Source of the DNA: JABWCQ01 sp964530625
Lineage (GTDB): Bacteria; Electryoneota; RPQS01
Length of the DNA: 64,000 bases
Assembly: GCA_964530625.1 (NCBI GenBank)
Contig: CAZHAK010000011.1
Span: 9,867-73,866 of the forward strand
Reading direction: 5' to 3'
In this document: positions 44,806 to 52,400 of the stretch, piece by piece
How positions within the stretch are numbered: position 1 is the stretch's first letter
Layout: each line of letters opens with the position of its first letter
The notes under the pieces: generated by a model
Database searches by the model: none
Told to the model about the DNA's origin: nothing
The model's input: the letters and a program-made list of their open reading frames with translations, nothing else
Program-made: the position numbers and the translations under genes

Positions 44806-45891
44806 TTGAAGTACCCGTTAGTTGATCATAATCTTGTCGAGACAAGCTTTTCAGAAATTCTGTACGAGCTTCGTCCTTGTCTCGATCGCAAAGGGAACCC
44901 GGTAGCAGGGCTTCATAATGCTTGGATATTCTTGAATAACCCCAAACAATACAATTCCTACACCACCGCAGCCGTAAAGGAAGTTATCCTTGCGGTGCGC
45001 AAAGCGTCCGCCGACCGGTCAGTCGTGGCAGTAGTATTTACGGCAGTAGGCGACAAAGCCTTTTGTACCGGGGGAAATACTAAAGAGTACGCTGAATACT
45101 ATGCTGGCCGTCCGCATGAGTACAAACAGTACATGCGGCTTTTTAACGACATGATCACCGCACTCTTGATGTGTGACAAGCCGGTGATTTGTCGCGTCAA
45201 CGGAATGCGCGTCGCCGGAGGCCAGGAAATCGGTATGGCGTGCGATTTTACGGTTTCAAGCGACCTCGCGGTTTTTGGACAGGCTGGACCCAAGCATGGC
45301 AGCGCGCCGGACGGCGGCAGCACGGACTTCCTACACCTCTTTGTAGGGATTGAACGGGCGATTCAAAGTTGCACGCTCTGTGAGATGTGGTCCGCTTACG
45401 AAGCCCTGGCAATCGGACTGATCTCCAAAGTCGTCCCCGTATTGAAAGTAGACGATAAATATATTTCCAATCCGTTGGTCGTAACGGACAAGTGGCTCGA
45501 TGAAACCGGTCAATTTACCTATGGGCGCAGGAAAAAGGGCGTCGAACTTGAAAAAGGCAAGGCGACGATGACCTCGGCGGCAATAGATTTGGCACCGCTC
45601 GATGCAGCCACCAATGAGATCGCAACGAAGCTGCTTTACACGATGCCGGATTGCATAAACAAGACTCTGAACAGCATGCGCAAGAAAAAACTTGAACACT
45701 GGGATCGTAATCATCAATCCAACAGGGATTGGCTTGGGTTGAACATGATGACGGAAGCCAAGGCAGGATTCCGCGCGTTTAATGAAGGTCCGAAAGACAG
45801 TCGCGAAGTTGACTTCATCAAGCTCCGCCTGATGATCGCAGAGGGGCACCCGTGGAACGACGAGCTGGTTGAGGCGATACTACCGAGGTAA
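44806..45891 (+). CDS. oah: 6-oxocyclohex-1-ene-1-carbonyl-CoA hydrolase (ring cleavage)
   Basis: 361 aa. Crotonase superfamily; adds water twice and opens the ring to give 3-hydroxypimelyl-CoA. Recognised by NGMRVAGGQEIGMACDFTVSSDL and GQAGPKHGSAPDGGSTDFL, the Oah-specific oxyanion-hole region, and by a length (about 360-380) well above ordinary enoyl-CoA hydratases. The start is a TTG at 44806 with AGGAGA 5 nt upstream; no ATG fits. It sits between had and dch. Confidence 0.93.
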   Translation: MKYPLVDHNLVETSFSEILYELRPCLDRKGNPVAGLHNAWIFLNNPKQYNSYTTAAVKEVILAVRKASADRSVVAVVFTAVGDKAFCTGGNTKEYAEYYAGRPHEYKQYMRLFNDMITALLMCDKPVICRVNGMRVAGGQEIGMACDFTVSSDLAVFGQAGPKHGSAPDGGSTDFLHLFVGIERAIQSCTLCEMWSAYEALAIGLISKVVPVLKVDDKYISNPLVVTDKWLDETGQFTYGRRKKGVELEKGKATMTSAAIDLAPLDAATNEIATKLLYTMPDCINKTLNSMRKKKLEHWDRNHQSNRDWLGLNMMTEAKAGFRAFNEGPKDSREVDFIKLRLMIAEGHPWNDELVEAILPR

Positions 45892-45894
45892 CGG

Positions 45895-46671
45895 ATGGCA
45901 ACTAAAGTCCTTTGCGAGTCAATTTTCAACGGCCAGGTAGTTCGGCTGACTCTAAACGCACCGAAGGCGAATATTCTCGATTCTTTTATGATGGCCGATC
46001 TGCAACGTGAGCTTACGGCGCTTCGAACGCAGCACGGAGTAAAACTGATTCAGTTTGCCGCAACCGGTGAAAACTTTAGCTTTGGTGCGAGTGTCGCAGA
46101 GCATACGAGAGATCGTGCAGATGCAATGTTGACACAATTTCATGCTCTATTCCTCGATCTGGCCGACTTGGGTATTGCAACAGCTGCAATGGTCACCGGG
46201 CAATGTCTGGGCGGCGCCATGGAGTTTGTTACCATGTGCAACTTTTTGTTTATTGACCGCACCGCTCAATTGGGTCAGCCTGAGATTATGCTTGGTGTCT
46301 ATCCGCCTCCTGCCTCGGTGATGCTGCCGCTCAAAATCGGTCAGACACGAGCCGATGAAATTATTCTCACTGGACGAAGCTTGTCTGCTGACGAGGCGAT
46401 ATCGTACGGTTTGGCAACGGCCTGCTTTGAGGACAAAAACTCCCTTGAAGAAGGTGTAGCTGATTGGGTGAACAAACACATTCTTCCGAAAAGTGCAAGT
46501 TCACTTCAATTTGCCGTGCGTGCAGCTCGCTTCCATTTCAATCAGCAGCTACGAGAGCAACTGAGCCAACTGCAAGAGCTTTACGTAAGTGAGTTGATGG
46601 CTACCCACGATGCAAACGAAGGTATCGAGTCATTCCTCGCAAAACGAAAACCAGTCTGGCAGAATCGTTAG
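45895..46671 (+). CDS. dch: Cyclohexa-1,5-diene-1-carbonyl-CoA hydratase
   Basis: 258 aa. Crotonase superfamily. Hydrates the dienoyl-CoA made by benzoyl-CoA reductase to 6-hydroxycyclohex-1-ene-1-carbonyl-CoA. Blocks shared with Dch of Thauera: PKANILD near the N-terminus, FSFGASVAEH, GQCLGGAMEF, LGQPEIMLGVYPPPAS, and C-terminal SSLQFAVRAAR and ELMATHDANEGIESFL. Starts 3 nt after oah. Confidence 0.92.
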   Translation: MATKVLCESIFNGQVVRLTLNAPKANILDSFMMADLQRELTALRTQHGVKLIQFAATGENFSFGASVAEHTRDRADAMLTQFHALFLDLADLGIATAAMVTGQCLGGAMEFVTMCNFLFIDRTAQLGQPEIMLGVYPPPASVMLPLKIGQTRADEIILTGRSLSADEAISYGLATACFEDKNSLEEGVADWVNKHILPKSASSLQFAVRAARFHFNQQLREQLSQLQELYVSELMATHDANEGIESFLAKRKPVWQNR

Positions 46672-46678
46672 GCTACTG

Positions 46679-47416
46679 ATGCCTCAGTTCACAGATAAAG
46701 TTGTTATCGTAACAGGCGGCGTTAACGGCATCGGAAGCACAATCTCATCCCGTTTCGCAGAGCGTGGAGCTTTGGTTCTGGTCTTTGATCGTGATGCGCC
46801 ATCTACTCCCGAATCATCACATGAGAGGATTTCCTTCTTTCAGGGTGATGTTGCGTCCCGCGCCTCCGTGGAAGAGTTCGTCACTCAAACAATTTCCAAA
46901 CATGGACGAGTGGATATTCTGGTCAACAACGCGGGAATCTTGCGTGACAATATGATCTGGCGGATGAGCGAAGAAGATTTCGACGCAGTAATCGAAGTGA
47001 ATCTCAAGGGTACATGGTTAATGTGCAAGATGGTTGCGCCACACATGCGTGAACGGCGTTTTGGCCGAATTGTCAACATCACATCGCGCGCGTGGCTCGG
47101 AAACCCCGGCCAATCAAACTACTCTGCTTCCAAGGGAGGACTCGTCAGTCTGACCAGAGTTCTCGCGTTGGAACTCGCAAGATCAAATGTGACCGTGAAC
47201 GCTGTTGCACCCGGCCTGATTGACACACCAATGACGCGTGGTCTTTCTGAAGACGTATTCAAAAAACTTGTTGCGGCACAACCTAGCGGTCATCCGGGAA
47301 CACCAGACGATGTCGCAGCGGCGGTGTGCTTTCTGGCGTCCGATGATGCCTCTTTCATCACTGGCCAGACGATTTATGTTGACGGTGGCAAGAGTATCGG
47401 TGCGTCGCTCATCTAA
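46679..47416 (+). CDS. SDR-family 3-hydroxyacyl-CoA dehydrogenase/3-oxoacyl reductase
   Basis: 245 aa. Classical short-chain dehydrogenase: TGGVNGIG cofactor loop (about 13-20), NNAGILRD, catalytic YSASK, and VAPGLIDTPMTRG. FabG-like. In this island the likely reaction is oxidation of 3-hydroxypimelyl-CoA to 3-oxopimelyl-CoA, ahead of the thiolase; this is inferred from position. The start at 46679 (MPQFTDKVVIVTGG) follows an AGG site; the frame from 46610 runs inside dch. Confidence 0.88.
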   Translation: MPQFTDKVVIVTGGVNGIGSTISSRFAERGALVLVFDRDAPSTPESSHERISFFQGDVASRASVEEFVTQTISKHGRVDILVNNAGILRDNMIWRMSEEDFDAVIEVNLKGTWLMCKMVAPHMRERRFGRIVNITSRAWLGNPGQSNYSASKGGLVSLTRVLALELARSNVTVNAVAPGLIDTPMTRGLSEDVFKKLVAAQPSGHPGTPDDVAAAVCFLASDDASFITGQTIYVDGGKSIGASLI

Positions 47417-47449
47417 TCACACTGCCAAGCACAATATCTCAGACTTCTC

Positions 47450-47923
47450 ATGCAAGAACTGACATTCACGGTAAACCGCGTCAGGCGCGTCGTTCTGGTC
47501 GAGCCGCACGAGACATTGTTGCATGTGCTGCGTGAGCGTCTTGTGCTGACCGGCTCAAAGAGCGGTTGTGATCAAGGCAGTTGCGGTGCATGCACGGTGT
47601 TGTTGGATGGTGTGACGGTGCTGGCTTGCATAACCCCTGCGCTGCGTTGTCAAGGCAGGCAAGTTGAGACTATCGAAGGTCTTGCTCAAAACGGCAATCT
47701 TCATCCGCTCCAAAAATGTCTGGTCGAATCGGGAGGGATTCAGTGCGGTTTCTGTACACCGGGCTTAGTTATGACTCTGGTCGCCTTCCTCCGCGAGAAT
47801 CCACATCCGACTGAGCATGAAGTCCGCACGGCAATCTCCGGGAATTTATGCCGTTGCACTGGCTATTCTAAAATCGTCAAAGCGGCAATGACAGCCTCAA
47901 CCGAGCAAGGGTCCGCACGATGA
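47450..47923 (+). CDS. hcrC: 4-hydroxybenzoyl-CoA reductase gamma subunit (two 2Fe-2S)
   Basis: 157 aa. Xanthine-oxidase-family small subunit. The plant-ferredoxin-type cluster is in GCDQGSCGACTVL...C, and the second cluster in CGFCTPG...NLCRCTGYSKI. It passes electrons to the molybdenum site. Gene order hcrC-hcrA-hcrB, with an ATGA overlap into hcrA. Ribosome binding site weak. Confidence 0.93.
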   Translation: MQELTFTVNRVRRVVLVEPHETLLHVLRERLVLTGSKSGCDQGSCGACTVLLDGVTVLACITPALRCQGRQVETIEGLAQNGNLHPLQKCLVESGGIQCGFCTPGLVMTLVAFLRENPHPTEHEVRTAISGNLCRCTGYSKIVKAAMTASTEQGSAR

Positions 47924-50190
47924 TTGGCAAACCCCTCCCGCTGATTGATGCCAAGCAGAAGGTTCTCGGCGAAGCGGCCTACACGGACGACTTTCGCTTT
48001 CAGAACGCCCTATTTGTCGCTTTTAAACGCAGTCCGCACGCGCACGCACGAATCGTTGCCATTGATACATCACAGGCAATGGCTTGTCCTGATGTAAGAG
48101 CGGTTGCAATCGGTACCGATATTCCCATGCCGTTCGGCATTCTGCCAATCAGTCCCGATGAAACCGCGTTGGCTGTTAACAAGGTGCGATTTATTGGCGA
48201 AATCGTCGTGGCAGTGGCTGCGGAATCGCTTGCAGCCGCTGAGGAGGCGGCTCGGCTTGTCGATGTAAAGTACGAGTTGCTGCCTCCGACGTTTGATCCT
48301 GCCGCCGCGCTCGAAAGCGGACAACTCGAGCGTCAGATTCACGAGCACTCGCGTGATCAAACGAACATTCATAAGACGGCGGAGCTGAGTTTCAATGAAC
48401 CCGCCGAGGCGCTTAAGAAGTCCAAGCACATTCGGTCAGCGGATTTCAAATTTGCAGGTGTCACTCACGCCTTCACAGAGCCCTTGGCGACATGGGCCGT
48501 GCCATCTCCTGACGGTGCACTGACAGTCGTCACTGCGACGCAGGTGCCGCACTATCTCCAAAGAACGATTGCCAGCGTGCTTGAGATTCCGCTGCATAGC
48601 GTACGTGTGATCAAACCTGCGCTTGGAGGCGGTTTTGGTGGGAAAGGTGATCCATTTCCTCATGAAATTGTAACTGCGCACCTTGCTCTAAAAACAGGTC
48701 GTCCCTGCCGATGCAAATTCAGCAGGGAGGAAGTCTTCCTGAACAATCACGGACGGCATCCCACCACGCTTTCCATGTCCTTAGGTAGCACAGGTGACGG
48801 AGAAATATCAGGGCTCTGGACGGACGTCGTAATTGATGGCGGGGCCTTTGCGAGCTTTGGGGTCGTGACGACTTACTACAACGGAGTGTTGCTGCAAGGT
48901 CCGTATAAAATCGATCAATTCGGTTTTCGTACAAGGCGCGTCTACACCAACAAACCACAAAGTGGGGCAATGCGCGGACATGGCGCGGTAAACTCACGCT
49001 ACGCCGTCGAGACGCTGATTGACATGTTGGCATGCGATCTGAACATGGATCCATGTGAATTCCGGCTGCGCAACTTCCTTCCTGAGCACACGCTCACGGT
49101 TGGTCATCTCCGTATCACGAGCAACGGTGTTCAACAATGCCTTGAAGCTGTTCGCACAAAATCCGGTTGGAATGAACGACATGGCAAATTGCCGTTCGGA
49201 CGAGGATTAGGTGTCGCATGCGGATTTTATATCTCGGGCAGCGCACTCCCCATAATCTGGAATAGACAGCCGCAAACGGTCGTCCATACAAAACTTGACT
49301 ACGATGGAAGTATTGTCATGTTCAGCGGTGCCGCGGACATCGGGCAAGGCAGCGACACGATGCTCGCCCAGATTGCAGCCGAGACTTTCGGAATCTCGCT
49401 CGACCGCATCCGCATAGTTGCCGCTGACACAAGCTTGACGCCCGTTGATCTTGGGAGTTATTCGAGCCGTGTCACCTTCATGGTCGGCAATGCGGCCAAG
49501 AACGCTGCCGAAAAAGTCCGCGATGAAATAGCACTCGCGGTAAGTCAGGAAAAGGGAGTGGAGGCAGGTTCGCTCAGCTTCGTCAACGGCAGAGTCGCTT
49601 CAAACGACAGTGCGATTGACATAAGCTGGGATGAAGCAGTGGAGATCGCCACGGCGTTTCGCGGTTCATTTGTTGAGAGCGGTATATACTTGTCACCCAA
49701 GCTTGGCGGAAACTTCAAGGGATCAGGCGCAGGTCTGAGTCCGTCCTACAGCTTCGGCGCGGCTGTAAGTGAAGTAGAGGTTGATCCAAAGACAGGAGAA
49801 ACTCGAGTCGTCAAAATATGGGCAGCTCATGACTGCGGCAAAGCCCTGAACCCGCTCGCAGTCGAAGGACAAATCGAGGGTAGCGTTCACATGGGCCTTG
49901 GCCAGGTTCTTTCCGAAGAACTGCGCTACAATCAAGGCTGGCTTGTCAACGCGAATTTTCTCGACTACCGGATTCCCACGTCTCTGGACACGCCCGAGAT
50001 AGACGTCACAATTGTCGAATCAGCCGATCCTGAAGGCCCATTCGGTGCGAAAGAAGTCGGCGAAGGTCCGATTCATCCCGTGTTGCCATCTATTGGGAAT
50101 GCAGTTCACGATGCAGTTGGTGTCCGCATTTTTGAATTGCCGATAACCCCCGATTCAATTTTACGTGCATTGGCTGAGACGAAGTCATGA
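47920..50190 (+). CDS. hcrA: 4-hydroxybenzoyl-CoA reductase alpha subunit (molybdenum-MCD)
   Basis: 756 aa. Large subunit of a xanthine-oxidase-family molybdenum enzyme; reductively removes the para-hydroxyl of 4-hydroxybenzoyl-CoA to give benzoyl-CoA. Mo-pterin regions: GGGFGGKGDPF (about 228), MRGHGAVNSRYAVE, IGQGSDTMLAQIAAE, and the catalytic-Glu motif GAKEVGEG near the C-terminus. The length is typical of HcrA (about 755-770). Assignment to 4-HBCR rather than another hydroxylase rests on the extra 4Fe-4S ligands in HcrB and on the surrounding benzoyl-CoA genes. ATGA overlap with hcrB. Confidence 0.92.
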   Translation: MIGKPLPLIDAKQKVLGEAAYTDDFRFQNALFVAFKRSPHAHARIVAIDTSQAMACPDVRAVAIGTDIPMPFGILPISPDETALAVNKVRFIGEIVVAVAAESLAAAEEAARLVDVKYELLPPTFDPAAALESGQLERQIHEHSRDQTNIHKTAELSFNEPAEALKKSKHIRSADFKFAGVTHAFTEPLATWAVPSPDGALTVVTATQVPHYLQRTIASVLEIPLHSVRVIKPALGGGFGGKGDPFPHEIVTAHLALKTGRPCRCKFSREEVFLNNHGRHPTTLSMSLGSTGDGEISGLWTDVVIDGGAFASFGVVTTYYNGVLLQGPYKIDQFGFRTRRVYTNKPQSGAMRGHGAVNSRYAVETLIDMLACDLNMDPCEFRLRNFLPEHTLTVGHLRITSNGVQQCLEAVRTKSGWNERHGKLPFGRGLGVACGFYISGSALPIIWNRQPQTVVHTKLDYDGSIVMFSGAADIGQGSDTMLAQIAAETFGISLDRIRIVAADTSLTPVDLGSYSSRVTFMVGNAAKNAAEKVRDEIALAVSQEKGVEAGSLSFVNGRVASNDSAIDISWDEAVEIATAFRGSFVESGIYLSPKLGGNFKGSGAGLSPSYSFGAAVSEVEVDPKTGETRVVKIWAAHDCGKALNPLAVEGQIEGSVHMGLGQVLSEELRYNQGWLVNANFLDYRIPTSLDTPEIDVTIVESADPEGPFGAKEVGEGPIHPVLPSIGNAVHDAVGVRIFELPITPDSILRALAETKS

Positions 50191-51143
50191 ATGTGCAGAA
50201 CGCAACGCTAAAACAGGCCGGATACTTCACTCCGGCAAGCGTCGCGGAAGCTCTTGACGCGGCTCGACGCACCGAGCGGGACTTTAAGTATGTTGCAGGC
50301 GGCACGGACGTCATGCCGCTAAAGCAGCAGAAACTGATTGCCGAGTGTGCGATGATAGATTTGTCCGGCATTCTTGAATTGCGGTCACTTCATTCAAGTA
50401 AAGCAGGATTGGAAATAGGTTCGTTAGTAACACTTGATCAGTTAGTAAAATCGGGCGAAATCAACCGCGATTATCCTATCCTTGCCGCAGCCGCCGCGTC
50501 TATCGCATCTCCGGTGTTGCGCAAGAGTGCAACCGTCGGCGGAAATCTTTTGGTTGACAATCGGTGCACATTTTACAACCAGTCTCATTTCTGGCGCGAC
50601 TCCATTGGCTCTTGTCTACGCGACACAGGCGATAAGTGCCTGGTCACCGGGATCGTCGGCGGAAAGTGCTTCGCGCGGGGAGTCTCCGACCTCCTGCCGG
50701 CTCTCATTGCGCTCGCGGCGCACGTTGAAGTTCAAGATTATGAGCTAAAGTGGAACTCTCCTCTTGAAGAACTATTCGTTCAGGATGGACTTCGTCCGGT
50801 ACCCAACCTAAAAGCGGAGAGCATTATCCAATCACTGCGCATTCCCGCACCCGTAAGAAGGTGGTACTTTAGAAAACTGCGTACAAGGCGCAGTATGGAC
50901 TTCACATCACTCACTGTTGCCGCCGTCAAAGATATGAATGACTCTGTCCGCATTTGCCTCAATGGTATTGCGATGGCACCGCTGCTGATTTCAGGCAAAC
51001 TAACTGAATTGTCTCTTGAGCAGATCATTCATCAGACCCGGCTTAAATCGAAAATCGTCGACAACGATCTGCTGCCGCTCGGCTGCCGTAAGAATATGAT
51101 GGATGTTTTCCTGCGCGAGGCTTGGGACGCTGTTTGTCTTTAA
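50187..51143 (+). CDS. hcrB: 4-hydroxybenzoyl-CoA reductase beta subunit (FAD plus extra 4Fe-4S)
   Basis: 318 aa. FAD domain of the CO-dehydrogenase flavoprotein type: KYVAGGTDVMPLKQ and SATVGGNLLVDNRC. An insert of about 40 residues carries four Cys at 127, 143, 151 and 161, the arrangement that binds the additional 4Fe-4S cluster unique to 4-hydroxybenzoyl-CoA reductases in this superfamily. That cluster lets the enzyme work in the reductive direction with low-potential ferredoxin. This is the strongest sequence mark for naming the hcr set. Confidence 0.94.
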   Translation: MNVQNATLKQAGYFTPASVAEALDAARRTERDFKYVAGGTDVMPLKQQKLIAECAMIDLSGILELRSLHSSKAGLEIGSLVTLDQLVKSGEINRDYPILAAAAASIASPVLRKSATVGGNLLVDNRCTFYNQSHFWRDSIGSCLRDTGDKCLVTGIVGGKCFARGVSDLLPALIALAAHVEVQDYELKWNSPLEELFVQDGLRPVPNLKAESIIQSLRIPAPVRRWYFRKLRTRRSMDFTSLTVAAVKDMNDSVRICLNGIAMAPLLISGKLTELSLEQIIHQTRLKSKIVDNDLLPLGCRKNMMDVFLREAWDAVCL

Positions 51144-51185
51144 CATCTTCGTTTTTTATTCCGTAAATGTCTCTGGAGCTACAAT

Positions 51186-52400
51186 TTGAGCAAGCATTCA
51201 TATATGTTTCCGCGCGCCAGAATTCCCTACGGCACGTGGGGGAGCAGCTACTTTCCGAGTTGGCAATCCTCGCCGCTCGCAGAAATAAACATCGGACAGT
51301 TTGCCGGGGAGGCAATGAACCGCATTCTCGGATTGCGTAAAGTTCCTCAAAGTGAACTTGATTATCTGATTATTGGGTCCACCATTCCGTGGCACTGGAA
51401 ATTCTGGAATGCGCCTCTTGTTGCAAGCTGTCTCGGTCACCGCGTACCGGGCTACCATCTTGAACAAGCCTGTGCTACCGGATTACAGGCGGCTGTCGCA
51501 TCCGCCGCTCAAGTTGATTCCGGTGCCAGTAGTGTCGTTGGTGTCCTGACTTTTGACCGCACAAGTGATTCTCCCGTTGGAGTTTTCCCTGAACGCCGAA
51601 GCTACCGTCGAACTGAAGTCATCGCGGACGTTTGGGATAATTTTGGATTTGATCCTGCTGTAGGAAATTCCATGATCGCTAGTGCGGGCAATACGGCCAG
51701 AAAGTACAAGATAGATCGCAAGGAAGTAGACGAACTGACCTTTTGCAGATACGAACAGTACTTCGAAGCCAAAAACTCGAAATTTCTTGAGCGTGTCATG
51801 GTTCCACTCGAAGTCCTGAATTTACAAGGACGATCCATGGGAATCGTTGATGAAGACGCAGGCGTACGCGCGTTGACAATGGAAAGTCTCCGCGCCATGC
51901 GTGAGTTGGATACATGTGTTACCTCCGGTTCACAAACGCACGCAGCGGACGGAATGGCCGCCATGCTGGTCACAGACAAGGAAATGGCTCGTGACTTGAG
52001 TGCCCGGCCAGAAATTGATATTCAGTTCGTCGGCAAGATGGAGGTTCGAACATCCGCGGCAATGATGCCGGAAGCGCCCGGAATGGCCGTTGTGAAGCTG
52101 CTCGATCTTACGGGCTTGCATATGTCGGACATGATCGTGGTCAAAAACCACAATCCTTTTGCAGTCAATGACGCGATTTTTGCGAAAATGCTTGAAATCG
52201 ATTGGCGCAACATGAACAAGACGGGTTGCTCACTTGTCTGGGGGCATCCGCAAGGGCCGACACTGACACGTATTATAATTGAATCGCTTGAAGAAGCGGT
52301 CATGCTGGGCGGTGGTTTTGTGCTGGTCTTCGGCTGTGCCGCCGGTGACGTTGGAATAGCCGCAATCTTCAAAGTGACAGACGGAGGACTCAGGCAATGA
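51186..52400 (+). CDS. Thiolase-family acyl-CoA acetyltransferase
   Basis: 404 aa. Active-site Cys in QACATGLQAA (about 92-101), His in KNHNPFAVNDAIFA, GHPQGPTLTR, and a final FGCAAGDVGIAAIF in place of the usual CxGGG motif. Likely cleaves 3-oxopimelyl-CoA to glutaryl-CoA and acetyl-CoA (inference from place). The C-terminal Cys motif differs from bulk thiolases (GCAAGDVG), so substrate range may differ. The start is a TTG at 51186 with GGAG 7 nt upstream; an ATG six codons on (MFPRARIPYG) is the alternative. ATGA overlap with the next gene. Confidence 0.83.
   Translation: MSKHSYMFPRARIPYGTWGSSYFPSWQSSPLAEINIGQFAGEAMNRILGLRKVPQSELDYLIIGSTIPWHWKFWNAPLVASCLGHRVPGYHLEQACATGLQAAVASAAQVDSGASSVVGVLTFDRTSDSPVGVFPERRSYRRTEVIADVWDNFGFDPAVGNSMIASAGNTARKYKIDRKEVDELTFCRYEQYFEAKNSKFLERVMVPLEVLNLQGRSMGIVDEDAGVRALTMESLRAMRELDTCVTSGSQTHAADGMAAMLVTDKEMARDLSARPEIDIQFVGKMEVRTSAAMMPEAPGMAVVKLLDLTGLHMSDMIVVKNHNPFAVNDAIFAKMLEIDWRNMNKTGCSLVWGHPQGPTLTRIIIESLEEAVMLGGGFVLVFGCAAGDVGIAAIFKVTDGGLRQ

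Noticed and set aside
45331..45849. 172-codon frame antisense to oah
   Set aside because: oah is strongly supported by motifs and context.
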